NCBI GenBank assembly: GCA_015698045.1
Contig: BLAL01000306.1
Location: 186,001 to 250,000 of the forward strand
Reading direction: 5' to 3'
DNA from: Rhizophagus clarus
Lineage: Eukaryota; Glomeromycota; Glomeromycetes; Glomerales; Glomeraceae
DNA length: 64,000 nucleotides
This document shows, piece by piece, positions 21,186 to 33,629 of the stretch. Under the pieces are notes generated by a model that saw only the letters and a program-made list of their open reading frames with translations, did no database searches and was not told the origin of the DNA. Position numbers and translations under genes: made by a program. Every line of letters starts with the position of its first letter. Position 1 is the first letter of the stretch.

Positions 21186-23915
21186 TGGTGATTATTTAAT
21201 TAGTTTATTTCTAATTATTGCCATTATCTTAAGATATATATAGTATATTGAAGTATGAATGTGAAACACTTTCTTTGCATATATTTATAATATTTTTTGT
21301 GTTAGAATTTTTCATAAATCCTGTAAATCAATGTCTGAATATTCTATGAAGAATTTTTAATGCATATTTTATTTAGTATATAAGATAATTTATGGTTGTA
21401 TTTTATTATTTTGACTATCTAATTAATAAAAACTGATTATTTCATATAAATGATTGATTGTTGAAACTCTTTGAAAAATATTCTATGTTATTAAATTTCA
21501 TGATTCATAAAAATATCTGGTATAAAAATATTATAGACACATGCGGAAAAGTGAATTGTAATTATATATTAATATACTAATATACATATCTTATTAGCGT
21601 AAAGAAGATTTTGAAGTGATTAGATCATTTCTAAATTAATCGACTTTTTCACTCAATTTGGATTTTCAGTTGTACTGATCTTCAAGACTCAATATAAAAT
21701 TGTCTGAATTAGGAAATACGCAATGTGAACTCGAGAAATGCGTTTTATAATAATGCTTAAAGCTTAAAGCATTTATGCATAATGAATAATGCATATGCTT
21801 ATGCTTAGGCTTCTTTTGACATCAAAAGAGTAAAATTGCGATTTAGGCCTTCCTGTGCCACTTTCATTGCATGTTTAGTTGAGTCATCAAATAATAAGTT
21901 TCTGCAAATTTTTTTAATTTTGTTGATCCTACTTTTTAATTTCGTTGATCCCATCAAGAAACCCATCAATTGTACCTGCTAAAAACAAAAGTTTATTAAT
22001 AAATTCTGCCAAAAAAACAACCAGGACTAAAGAAAATTATTAAATAGGTTATATTAGAGAAAGAAAAAAATAAACATAAAATAATTTTTTTTATTAAATG
22101 ATTAGTCAATCATTTTTGTTATTTTTTTCATTAAAATGTCAAAACGATTAACAATCAAGAAAATTATTTTCTTAATCAAAATAATTAAGAAAAAATTGTT
22201 TTTTCTAAAGTCATTTTTTTTAAACAAAAAAATTTAATTAAGAAAAACAATTGTTTTTTTATTATTGAAAAAATGGTAAAAATGATAAACAATAGAGTAT
22301 TTTTTTTTTTTTAAAAAAAAGAAAAGAAAAATAATTTTTTCGTTATTCAGTTTAAAAATTGTTTAAGAAATAGTTTATTTTATTTTGATTTTCCAGTTTA
22401 AAAAAAAAAACAAATAATTTTTTAATGAATTTATTAGTATTCGGTTAAAAAAACTGTTAAAAATAAATTATTAATCATTTGGTTTAATAAACAAATTTTT
22501 TAATTATTTGATTTAATGATTGTTAAATCAAGCATTAGGTAGTTATAAAACCATAAAAAAATTCATTTTTTTTTGATTATAGAAAAAAAATCATTTTTCT
22601 TAATCAAATAATTAAAGAAAAAATTGTTTTTTTTTTATTTTTCCAATTAAACAACTAAAAAAAAAATCATTTTTTTTTTAAGTGAAATGATTAAAAAAAA
22701 TCACTTTTCAATTAAAATAATTGAAAACAATTTGAAAAAAATAGTTAAAACTATTTTAAAAAATACACCATTTTTAAGAAAATAATTAAAAAAATAGAGC
22801 ATTTTTTTTTTTTAAAAAAAAAAAGAACAATTTTTCGTTATTTAACTTAAAATCATTAAAAAAAATAGTTTACTTTCAATAATTTATTTCTTAACAGTTC
22901 TTTTAACCGAATAATAACAAATAAATTTTTTTTTTTTTTAAACCAGAAATTTGGTTTAATAAATAAATTTTTTAATTATTGATTTAATAAACCGTTAAAT
23001 TAAGTATTAGGTAGTTAAAAAATCTCTAAAAAAATTAATTTTATTCAATTTATTTACTTAAAATTTTTAGTTCATAAACTGTTAAAAGAATAATTATTAC
23101 TGAATCATTTCAACTTAACAGCACAAAATTATAATTTTAAGTTATTTAGTTTAATAAAATCAAAAAAAATTTTTTTTTAACTATCTGGTTTAATTGATCA
23201 CTAAAAAATAAATTATTTTTTTTAATTATCCGATTATAAGCCAATAATTTAATTATCCAGTTTAAATAAATCATTAAAAAAAAAATAAAATTGATTTTTT
23301 GATTTATACAGTTTAATAAACTGTTAAAAAAAATTAAATAAACTTAACTATTCGATTTAATAAATCATAAAGAAAAGGTAAAAAAAATTAAAGTATTCAA
23401 TTTAAAACCACTAAAAATTATTTTTTTTAAAAAAAAATAAATTATTTAATCTGGGAAAAAAAAGAATTATTAACCGGTTAAAAAAATTAATCCATTAAAA
23501 AAATGAATTATTAACCTGTTAAAAAAAATATTAATCTGTTAAAAATAAGCATTATTAATCCATTAGAAAAATAAATTAATTATTTCAGTCTAATAGAATA
23601 AATCAATAAAAAAAATTAATATTTTTTAATTATCCAGTTTAATAAATAAACTGCTAAAGCATTTGTTACATTATTAATTTTTATCAAGTAAATAATTAAA
23701 ACAAATTAATTTAAGTAATTTTAATAAAAAAAAATGCATAATCATTTAGCAAAAAAACAATATTAGTCACTTTTTATTAATCTTTTTTTGACAAAAATGA
23801 TATAAATACTTTTATATTAAAGTAAAAATGATATTAATACTTTTCTATTGATAGTTTAATAAAAATAATATTAGTTTTATTTTAATCTTATTAATAAAAA
23901 TGATTTAACATTTTT
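21186..23915. other. Low-complexity AT-rich region with degenerate ttaaaccg repeats
   Basis: No gene. From about 22070 the sequence is a long run of poorly conserved units such as gtttaataaaccgttaaaaaaa in both orientations, with A and T runs. The same motif fills 53940-54360, next to a Helitron-like end, as this one is upstream of the Helitron-like end at 25263. It may be Helitron interior. Confidence 0.45.
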
Positions 23916-23917
23916 TT

Positions 23918-25135
23918 TTCGACATTGCTCAACACCACAATCATGTGATTTATAAAAAAATTTTATTGGCTAATTTATGATTTTATTTATACATAATTTT
24001 ATAAAAAAATCGAATGCACTGCAATATATAAGAAAGAACAGGAAAATACAATAAAATAGGACAATAAAGAAGACAAAGGAAGAATAAAAGAGAAAGGAAA
24101 GATACATGAAAATGGACAAAGGAAATGAAGTAGGAACAAGAGAAATGAAGAAAGAATAAGAATGAATGAAAAAAGCAAAAGGGAATTAAAAGGAATAAAA
24201 AAAACAATGGGTAGTGAAAAAGGAATGAATGGCAAATGAAAAAGAAAAAAGGAGCAAAGGAGGAATAAATCAACAAAGGAACAAAAAAGTAACAAAAGAA
24301 GCCAAAGATCATTGAAGGAGACAAGAATCAAATCAATAAAAGAAACAAGAAAAGGATTAATGAAAGAGATAAGGATTAATGAAAGAAACAAGAATTAACA
24401 AAAGAAACAAGAATTAACAAAAAAATAAAATCAACAAAACTAACAAAAGGGATAAAGGCAAAGTAAGAGAAATAACGGGAAAAAAATGAAAGATACCGAA
24501 ACACCCACTCATAAAATATAAAAAGAAACCAGTTAATGTCATCTTAAAAGAAAATAAAATAATAAGAGAAAGAGACGAAGTAGACTCACTTGAATCTAAA
24601 AAAGAGATAAAAAGATTAGTAAAAAAACAAAAGAACAAACAAAAAGAAGAAAAGAAAGTAAAACTCACTTCGATTTCTGTCAAAATGGAACTAAAAACAG
24701 ACGTATCTAAAAAAAAAGAACAAGCAAGTTAATAAAGAATAAGAAAAAGGAAAATAAATGCAGAAAAAAGCTTACCTATTACCGGTACTTTGAAATCAGA
24801 ATCTACTGTTTAATAAACAAAAAGAAAAAAAATTGATATGTTAGGAACGTGTTGTTAAAGTCAATTTAAAAAAAATGATCTTTTCCTTACTGAATCCTCA
24901 CACGTCTGAAGGTCCAGCTACCTAAAAAAGAAAACTGAAATGTAAGTAGAACATTTGATAAAAGAAAAAAAATTCAATAAAAAAAACTTTTCGTAATCCC
25001 TACCAAAATTCTACATGTCTAAAGCCGCACCTAAAAAATTAACAAGAAAAATAATTAAAATAAATCGCATCTATCTAAATAAATAAACTGATTAGGTATG
25101 TAACATATAAACATGTGATGTGGTGTTTAACACCA
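23918..25135. mobile_element. Non-autonomous TIR element with purine-rich core
   Basis: The left arm, near 23918-23955 (acattgctcaacaccacaat then catgtgat), and the right arm, near 25105-25135 (acatgtgatgtggtgtttaa then caccattggtgc), are inverted relatives. The core (24010-24460) is purine-rich (gaaacaagaattaacaaaag-type units), then mini-exon-like segments on the minus strand: 30 nt near 24786-24816 flanked by aacag and GTAAGC, about 27 nt near 25008-25035, about 31 nt near 24890-24922, about 38 nt near 24670-24710. The layout is similar to the element at 46041-47850. No target duplication is clear. Confidence 0.45.
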
Positions 25136-25225
25136 TTGGTGCATTTTATAGTTTTTGTTAATTATTTTTACATCCAATAAATCCAATAAACAAGTACTAG
25201 GTATGGCATATATACTCATATATCA

Positions 25226-25263
25226 TAGGGGGACGAAGTCCCCTAAATAAGCGCATATTCTAG
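25226..25263 (+). mobile_element. Helitron-like 3' terminus
   Basis: A GC-rich hairpin (25226-25245, arms tagggg/ccccta around gaa) stands about 15 bp before a terminal CTAG (25260-25263) followed by T. This is the classic Helitron 3' end: hairpin, then CTRR, inserted before T. A near-identical end in opposite orientation is at 53854-53886. The 5' end was not found and no Rep/helicase gene was seen. Confidence 0.5.
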
Positions 25264-25289
25264 TTAATATAAAAAAATGCAGAAAAATT

Positions 25290-25600
25290 TTTTATTATTA
25301 AAGTTATGCCAAATCTTTCAGTAGAATAACAATATACTTCGGACTTTATGATTCACAAAAAAAAATCTGATACAAAAATATTAAAAACTCGTCTAGAAAA
25401 GTAATTCACTTTTAAAGAATCCCAAAAACATGGTAAAAATCCAGGAAAATGCAGAAAAACGCAATTTTTTAATATAAAATATGTATTGAAACTTTTGGTA
25501 GAATAGCATTATGTATTGGATTTTATGATTCACAAAAAAAATCTGGTGTGAAAATATTAAAAATTCGTGTAAAAAAGTGATTCACTTTTTCAATATAAAA
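25290..25600. repeat. Two direct copies of a ~110-bp repeat
   Basis: Both copies share ctttatgattcacaaaaaaa, a ctgatacaaaaatattaaaa-like segment and agtgattcactttt (25330-25410 and 25520-25590). A third relative is at 21495-21560, upstream of the Helitron-like end. Confidence 0.6.
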
Positions 25601-25616
25601 ATCACATACTGTAAAG

Positions 25617-26406
25617 TAAAGATGGTCAACGGTTCTACTGGTCCGTCTTGGTCTTTAGACCGGCAGTCTTTGGAACGGATCGGACTGGACCACGGTCTTT
25701 TTTTTTGTGGCGCAGTCAGAGTGGTCTCAGGACCAATGTAGATCCTCATATTGGTCTTCATATTAAGAGTAATTTTACTAGTAATTAAGGTTATTTAACT
25801 AATGTACATCTTACAAAAAATTATAAAGACCGACCAGTTTTATAATTTAAACCACTTTATTTATTTTATTCATATTGAGATAGTGTTTTTTAGGTTTATA
25901 AATGTAGCTACATTAAGGAAGAAAGGGAAGTCTCCTTTTTTTTGTAATTACATACTAAGTACTAACGTCTTTTTCTTTTTTCTTTCTTGGTACCGTACTG
26001 GACTACTGGAGGTAAGTGTGATGAGAAGGGTTTATTTTTTTGGTACTAGAGATAATTATTTCAAAGAAAAATATTAATGCTTTCTTCTCTTTTATTTTTT
26101 TTAGGAACGCCAGCTCCTTGGATTTCTGGAACGCTGATAGTACAGTGAAAGAAGTATATAACTAAGACTTCCGAAGTCTGAACTTAAAATTTTTTTGAAA
26201 AAAAAAAATTAAAAATTTTAAGATAAAAAAAAGACTGATAGTCCTTGAAAAGACCACGGTCCTTAAAAAGACCGCCGGTCTTACCAGTCTTTGGTCATGT
26301 GAAATAAGACCGAAAGACTGCGTCTTACACTGAGACAGTCTGGCCTGTCTTTTTAAGGTGTAGGACTGGCAAGACCGCGATCTTTCAGGACCGTTAACCA
26401 TTTTTA
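25617..26406. mobile_element. hAT-type non-autonomous element, GGTC-rich arms
   Basis: Ends TAAAGATGGTCAACGG and, inverted, TAAAAATGGTTAACGG. Flanks ctgtaaag (25609-25616) and ctgtacag (26407-26414) match at 7 of 8 bases. The arms are full of ggtc/gacc motifs. The end sequence resembles that of the MITE at 19001. A 91-codon frame inside (25802-26077) has no recognisable domain. A one-armed relative lies at 51985-52070. Confidence 0.75.
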
Positions 26407-26948
26407 CTGTACAGTAATAACCTCGCAAATCAGATTTTCTCAATAATTTTGAAAGCAGCAATAAAAGCATAATATTTACCAAAATAGAATAATAAAATAA
26501 AACTTATCTTTTTTGGTATTTTGTTTATCTTATTTATTTAACTGTACCCCATTAACACTTGAAAAATGCGCTTATTAAAAGTTTCCTGAATTATGTATAA
26601 ATTTTTAACAGATGGTATGATATAATTACTAATATGAAATTCTTAAAATGAATTTTTTTTTATATAAATAAGCGGCCTATTTTTCATTATTACAATAAAA
26701 AAATCATTAAAAGTTAAATAAAATAATTAATAAATTTGCTAAAAAAATGCCTTGCCATTTAAATACAGTTTGTTATATAGACCAACATAATGAGATAGCA
26801 AGAACATCAAACTTTGTAGTTAAAGCAATCAACAAAATGCATATATGATTAGTAAAATAAAAGTTTCCGTTAATTGTCCTGATAAATGAAATAATATAAT
26901 CATAACGGAAATAAATTCATTTTTTTCATATGTTAATAAAAATCCCTA

Positions 26949-26984
26949 GCGGCGATACAGTCGCCGCGCATAACCCTAATCTAG
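26949..26984 (+). mobile_element. Second Helitron-like 3' terminus
   Basis: Hairpin GCGGCGA-tacag-TCGCCGC (26949-26967), then gcataaccctaat, then CTAG (26981-26984) before T. Same architecture as the end at 25263 but with a different hairpin, so a different subfamily. No 5' end was identified. Confidence 0.5.
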
Positions 26985-28555
26985 TTACTACAAGTAGTTA
27001 TGCAGGTGTACCTTTTGGCTGAAGCTTAATCTTTATTGTTAAATAATGTTTTTTACACACGTGACTGCCACAATTTTACTATCACGCTTTGACTTTATGA
27101 CCAGTAAAAAAATTCCTAAAAAAATGAACAGTTAGAATGTTCATTATAGTAAAAGTTGAGAAAATTATTATTGTTTTAATGTTTGCCAAGTTTTCACATC
27201 CAAAAAGTTAGTAATTGTTTATTAAAATAAAAAAATAAATAAAAAAATGGTAAAAAAAAAAAAAAAAATTAAAATTAATTGTTTTACTTGCTAGGCTCCC
27301 ATGCTCATGCTCAGAGAGAAAAGAAAAATGGTTCAAAAATAATAATAAATGAACAATTATTAATGTTTGTTAAGGTAAAAAAAAAAATTTTTTTTTACTT
27401 CTCGGCTTCATATACTCAGATGGACTTAAGAAGATGGTCTAAAAAGAAACAAATTATAATAGTACTTAGTATTAATAATGTTTATTAAATTAAAATTTTT
27501 TTTACTTGTTAGTTTAAAAGTACTTAAAAAATAAACAACTAGAAATGTTTATTAAACTGAAATAAAGAGAAGTTTTTTATTTCTTACCAGAAAAACTTTA
27601 GCTTTTTAAAAGATGCAATTAGTAATGTTTACTAAAGAGAAGAAAAAAATGACTACCATAATAGAAGAATTTTATAAAAAATGTTAATGTTTGCCATAAT
27701 TTCATCACTCCATCCATTTTTTTTTAACTACAATATAAAACTTTTTATTAAAAATTAGGCTGATTTGATCATAAACTATAAAACAATGTTAACCTAATAC
27801 ATTCCAATCATTTAATGATCTGAGGATTAATGAAAAAAAAAAAATTTCTCCTATAGAATTACCTATATCAATTACTGGAGTCAGTTTCTAACGTCAATTT
27901 TCTTATTATGAAATCAAATTTTAAGGAGAAATTTTTTTTTTTTGCTATTTAATAAATTTTATATCATAAACATCATTAATATACAGTACATTATTAGTAT
28001 TATTCTACCTTATTTATCACGATGAATTCAGTTGGATCTTATAAGTTATTAGTGTACAAATATTTCAAAGCAATTTCTTCAATATGACTGATTTTTGATT
28101 ACATTTCATGAATGAAAGCATCAATCCTTTCATTTTCTCAGCTCCAATATTTAAGATTGTTTTAAATATTTTGAATGATATTCTGAATATTTAATATTTA
28201 ACAACTTTATTTTGAGAAGACATTATTTCAAAAGTACAAAAAATTTCTTTGGAATGAAAATTTTCGCTAATAAACACGACCCAACACAAACTTTAACTGC
28301 ATGACAAAACGCAGAAAGGATGTGACAATTGTGACAAATAAATAAATTGAAGCGAGTCGGGATGACAAACCATTTAATTATCGAATCATGTACTTGTGAC
28401 TTAGAATTTTATTTGGGTTAAATGATATTCACTATAATTCTAAATTAGGAAAATTACAGGATTAAAAGAAAAAATTCCAAAAGTAAAACTTTTTAGTATA
28501 TTTAAATAAATAATACTTTTTTTCTATTTTTTAAGGGAAAAAAAAGTCAACTGAA
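26985..28555. other. Non-coding DNA with degenerate ~100-bp repeats
   Basis: About five diverged units around taatgtttattaaa occur between 27170 and 27690. The rest is AT-rich without a gene. Confidence 0.5.
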
Positions 28556-28559
28556 AAAG

Positions 28560-29610
28560 ATAAAGCTACTGTATTAATGAAATTAATGATTCGTCATTAC
28601 TGGAGCCTTTCGAAACTGGTTCACCATTAATGAGACTTTTTGAGAAATTTGATTACTGAACCAATTGAAAGGGATAAGCCTGCTAATGAAATTAATGATT
28701 TACCGTTACTGGAACGTTTCAAAAAATAATTACTGAAGATAATTACTAATGAAATTAATGGTTTACCATTTCTGAGACGTTTCAAAGAAGAGGTTTTTGT
28801 CATAACTGAAGTGGATACTAATAATTTTAATGTTTTATCATCATTACAGCAGAAACATTTTGACAAAGTGGCTGCCGAAGAGTATAATGTGCTTAATGAA
28901 CTTACTAACGAGAAGTATTATTATCCTGATGATCTTGATTTTTATGGAGAATCAATACGTAAACAAATTTATGGCTTGTGTTCTAAATATAATCAACCAA
29001 ATACAGATAAGAACTGGTGTCAAGAATGTAGTTCCAAAAGATTTCGGCAAAAATTTGGCAATTGGACTAGTGGAAATGAATATATTGACAATTTAATTCG
29101 AGATTCACAGTTAAAACCAAGGAATACAAATAAGGTACTTGAATGGATTCCTTATACAAAATTAAGAAATATCAAATATCTTGCAAAAGATGGAATAACA
29201 CAGGATCGGTTGCAATGTTATATTTTCCATCAGGCAGTTTAAAAGATAATTTACCAATAATAAAATCTAATCCAAATGATAAGTTTAGTATTTTATACTA
29301 TATTTCATTAACTTGAAGGGATTCATATTCATAATTTAGATTTTGTCTATTGAAAATGAAATATATGGAATTATTCCTTATATTGCACCAGAAGTATTAA
29401 ATCATATACAAAAGCTGCTTATATATAGTTTTGGTATTATTATGAGGAAGTTAACATCAGGAGTTCAAGCGGTTCATAATATTCCTCAGAAATTAAAGAA
29501 GGAACTATGACAGGAGAATATAAATAATTAATGAAAAGATGTTGGGATAATGATCCTTAAAAAAAGGCCAACAATCAAAGAATTGTATAAATTAAACCAT
29601 CATTTTTTTC
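28560..29610 (+). pseudogene. TKL-type kinase pseudogene
   Basis: The leader 28570-28800 encodes three rough copies of a peptide of the form NEIND-x-LLE-x-F, with stops between them. The open frame 28811-29242 holds CSKYNQPNTDKNWCQECSS, FGNWTSGNEYIDNLIRD and LEWIPYTKLRNIKYL, the N-terminus typical of these kinases, but no glycine loop follows. Further on, decayed pieces remain: IYGIIPYIAPEVLN (near 29365-29405), YSFGIIM and KLTSG (near 29430-29460), and MKRCWDNDP then RPTIKELYKL (near 29535-29595), with stops and frameshifts between. The ATP-binding and catalytic loops are gone. Confidence 0.8.
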
Positions 29611-30622
29611 AGACGAATGTATGATTCCGTCAGGATGAAGAGGAATAATCATCAATAAAGAATATAATATTTATGTGCAATTGCACAAAGTTATAAAGAC
29701 AGAGTTTTTTACATAGATTTGTTTCTTTAAAATTATCTTCATATAAATACTTACTTATAGGGGAAACTGGAGATAAAATTTTATTTGCTGTATATTGGTT
29801 TTATATTATATTTTTTTATATACTAGAACTTATAAATATATATAGTTGAAATTTTACATTTGGGTTCATTTTGACTTTTAGTAGTTACAGAGACGAGTGA
29901 TATCAGTCAGCAACTGTGCAGTGAAAATGTATATTACTAGATTCCATTTAGAACTGGAGAAACCTAGGAGAATGGAATACAAAAACAAACAAAAGGATTG
30001 TTATCAATAACATTTATCCACGCAATCTTATTGCTCCTCCATAATTTTCAAGTTCTTCACCACTTCGAAGACCAGAAAATCATGAAGAATTTTTTTGTAT
30101 ACAACTTATTTAATAATCATCTACGTAATTGATTTTGAGTTAAAAAAAGAGGAGTTAGAGGAGATACTCTCATAATGGTCACGGTCTCGTCATTAGTTCT
30201 CGTGAAATCATTTCCACAAATTTGGTTAATGTTATTGGGTACTATATTGTCACACCAAGTCAAAAGTTGTTAATGACCTCCATATGGATCCATATTATGT
30301 ATCCAAGAAATCTTACTTGCACGAGTGTACAATAATGTCATGAAATAAAATAGTTTCGTGTTTGGCGATTTTCACACGATAATTTTTTTTTCATGGATTA
30401 TATTGGTTATTGGCCGGTCTTTCACTTTAAACATGGGAATATGGGTAATATTATGATTACTTGTAAGCTTCAGTCTGTGTAATATTCTCGTTTATTTATC
30501 TACCCCCTAGATACTGCGGGGTCAGTATTCTGACGTCACTAACAAATATGTGGTCAACATGATTTATAGCCACTAATTCTAAAAGTATTTTTCGCGTTTT
30601 TTTATCGTGTGTATTAACAAAT
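29611..30622. other. No gene seen
   Basis: AT-rich intergenic DNA upstream of the small gene at 30623. It has no long ORF, clear repeat or RNA gene. Confidence 0.6.
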
Positions 30623-31253
30623 ATGGTAAAATATCAAAAAGAAAGGCGAACTCGTGAAAAATCTGAGTAGTAATAACAGTAAACCATTTTTTTTTTTCTT
30701 TTTTACAGGCCCAGCCTAATTTTAACAATCTTTCCCAAGCTCTTCAGACTGCTTCACAAGAAACAACGTTAATACCAAATATGTCGAACTTAAACGTTGC
30801 ACAACAATTAGTCAAAATCCAAGCAGCTTTAGCAAACATTCAAAATAGTTTGCAAACTATGTATGGTTTTTTATTTGTTTATATCATTTGCTGATAATAA
30901 GTAATAAATATGAAATTGATAATTGTATTTATTTCATATTTAGTGATACACGTAATCTCGCGAGAATTTTCAACTCACGTTTAATTGATCCCAATTCTAA
31001 CATCGAAATAGTTCCAGATATCAACGGTAACAATCCGCCAAATTATCCCCAAACGATTGTTGCCCTGCGAGCAATGAATGGTCTGTATGTTAGTAAAATC
31101 TCATCGTTTAAAAGTCATTCTACTAAATTTTACTGTATATATAAAGGTCAACAAATAAATCAACTCTTAAGGTTCTACGGATTTCCCATCAATGGTCAGG
31201 TTGAACAAAGACGAAATCGTTTAGCAAGAAATTTAGGGATTCAATTGTTATAG
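30623..31253 (+). CDS. Small conserved-looking protein of unknown function (154 aa)
   Basis: Three coding exons. The first is only the ATG (30623-30625), followed at once by GTAAAA. Exon 2 is 30709-30860 (acceptor ttttttacag, donor GTATGG); exon 3 is 30944-31253 (acceptor atatttag), ending TAG. Phases agree: 3 + 152 + 310 nt = 155 codons. The protein begins MAQPNFNNLSQALQTAS, has an amphipathic part NVAQQLVKIQAALANIQNSL that could form a coiled coil, then IEIVPDINGNNPPNYPQTI, ALRAMNG, and a C-terminal LLRFYGFPINGQVEQRRNRL. No signal peptide or membrane segment. I do not recognise a named domain. The intact frame over three exons and the good splice sites argue that it is real. Confidence 0.7.
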
Positions 31254-31392
31254 AATGATTATTTTTTTTTGCCTAGGAATGATTATATAAAAGTAGATAC
31301 AAATGAACTGAATATTTCTCTATATATTGTAAAATTAAATAACGCATGGTTATCTATAAAACTTTTCAATAACATTTGACACTGACCATTAC

Positions 31393-32070
31393 TTAAGATT
31401 CAATTGCTATTCTATTACATACTTCATCTAAAGTTAAATTTTTTTCGGTCATAATCTTATCGACAATTTTTATAGCACGAGTCCAAATATCACATGAACC
31501 TCTCAGATGATATATTGGGCGAATAAGAGCGTGCGAATTCCGTTTCATTTTTGATTGGCTTTAATAAAAATATAGACTAAGCTTACGAAGGTTACTATTG
31601 TCTACTAAAATAAGAAAAGTTGTTGATTTTAACGAAGGTATTTGTTGTGGATAAATATCAACCATGAACATCTCCTTACATATACACCAGTGTTGTATAT
31701 CTCACTAAACCCAAATTGAGCGGCGGTATTATCGACATGTGTTAATAGTGCTTTCGTTGGTGCATATACTCATCGTCTATAATTTGGAAATAGATGATAT
31801 CCTTTACAAATGAGACTGAATACCATATCAGCTAAAACGAAGCGAAATTTACCAGTTTGCGTGTAACCTTATTTTTTTTTGTTACATACATTTTAACTAC
31901 CTTAATCTTATCTGTGAAAAAAAATAAACGACACGTGAATAACTATTGGCAACGTTTTAATTTATAATACGTGCTAATAAATTAGGGTAGTACCGGAAAT
32001 TAATTGGAATATTAACCAAACCATATTCCAGTAGCTCGGCTTTAGCCTTTCTAGTTAATTAACAAAAACA
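31393..32070 (-). pseudogene. Unrecognised broken gene in at least three pieces
   Basis: Minus-strand fragments in order: LLEYGLVNIPINFRYYPNLL (near 31985-32060); GYTQTGKFRFVLADM and FSLICKGYHLFPNYRR, then a stop, then VYAPTKALLTHVDNTAAQFG (31675-31870); and a 51-codon frame 31393-31548 with HALIRPIYHLRGSCDIWTRA and LTLDEVCNRIAIES. Good acceptor-like tracts separate them (ttttttttcacag near 31915). Composition is clearly coding-like against the AT background. The family is unknown. The in-frame TGA after NYRR suggests a pseudogene. Confidence 0.5.
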
Positions 32071-33629
32071 AAAAAAAAATGCGTGTCGATCCCTAACGTT
32101 TAGGTTACCCTGTATAAATGATTTTTGAATTGTGCAACGTTTGGTATATCTGCGCCTTGATGCGCCTGATAAAAAACAATTTGGTAAATTCATTAGATTG
32201 AAAATTTCCGGTTAATATTAATACTAACAAGTAATAAAATTTTTTTGATAAGTCACTAAAAAATCATTCTTAATAGATATATAGATATAGTACATAAGTC
32301 GCACTTATAAAAAATTCTAAAATGACTTCTGTACTTTTTTTTTAATCTCTTAACAAATTGCACTACAATCTAAAAATTAATTATAGAATCCATGTAAATC
32401 TAATTTATGATTATTAATATAATCAAAAACATGTTATTTATTTATTTCTTTCTTTAAAATTATTTCATTAGTATTTTGAGTTGATCTAAATATGATAATC
32501 TTAATGAAATTTAATTATATAGCTATTAAAAATTTTAATGGATGAAAAGGATGTACTGCAAATTGTTAAAATATTGTCTATTGCATCTGTTTAAAAAAAT
32601 ATTCACATTTTTGGATTATTGTATATAACAAGGATCCGATATACTGTACTGTACGTAATATACTGTATATCATATCATGAATAGTTAATGATATAACGAT
32701 TTTTATATGAGCGAAGATTTCAAGTTTTATTAATTTTAGGAGGAGTAATAAAGAACAAATTTTTTTATGTATTAGTTATTTACTGATTAGTAGCATATAA
32801 TTTTATAACTTTTTTTCATAAGTTTCCTAATAATCCGGTTCACGATTTTAATTTTAATTTTTTATTATTTGAAAGTGATTTACTTATTAATCATTGTAAT
32901 GACTTTATTCGTACTCTTTTAGTAAGATAAATTGAATGCCCTTGAGTTAGACTATTTTGTGTTAATTGATTGAAGTATTCATCTCTGGTTACTCAAAGTC
33001 AAAGCCAGAATACATCAAAGAACTTGGAAACCACGTGACATTATTAGTGGTAAATTTTCTATGATAAAATGAATTGAGAATCCCATGCTAAAGTGGATCA
33101 TTACTTTAAATGTTGATGAGAGAATCAGAGAAGGAAGCTTGAAGTAGATTTTAAGTAATGCATAATCCAATATAGAAACTCGCGATAACAAACGATTGAA
33201 CGGTTAATAAACAGACTAAGCTTTGTTCTTCTCTTATTTATCCAATATAAAGTAGTAAATCATTAAAATAATAACATCGTTTATCAATTTTTTTTTATTA
33301 TTAACGAATATTTTAACAATTAACTACGAGTTTAAAGTGTAAAATACTGAGAAACTTATCAAATATTGTGTACTGAAAAAATTGAAATATAATTTTCATT
33401 GTGATTAATTATAATCTATTTTACTTTTTATTAAAAATTTATAATTCCTATGTTTAATAATTTAAAGATTCGTTATGAAAGAATTCAATTATGCTTATAT
33501 AGCAGTAAATTACTAAATGAAACGAATAGAAAAAAAGAAGGTTTGTAACTGGTTCAATAATCCATCGCGGCTATGTTTCTGAGTAAACCGCGTAAGCAAT
33601 ATTGAATCAAATTTAAAAAGTGAAATGTT
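32071..33629. other. No gene seen
   Basis: AT-rich intergenic DNA. A small palindromic cluster (tactgtactgtacgtaatat, near 32640) is the only local structure noted. Confidence 0.6.

Noticed and set aside
23983-24683. Minus-strand ORFs that look like multi-span membrane proteins
   Set aside because: Purine-rich repeat read on the opposite strand; frames overlap and no start or splice context supports them.
25802-26077. A 91-codon ORF inside the GGTC-armed element
   Set aside because: No recognisable domain, AT-biased composition, and it lies in a non-autonomous element; kept only as a remark.
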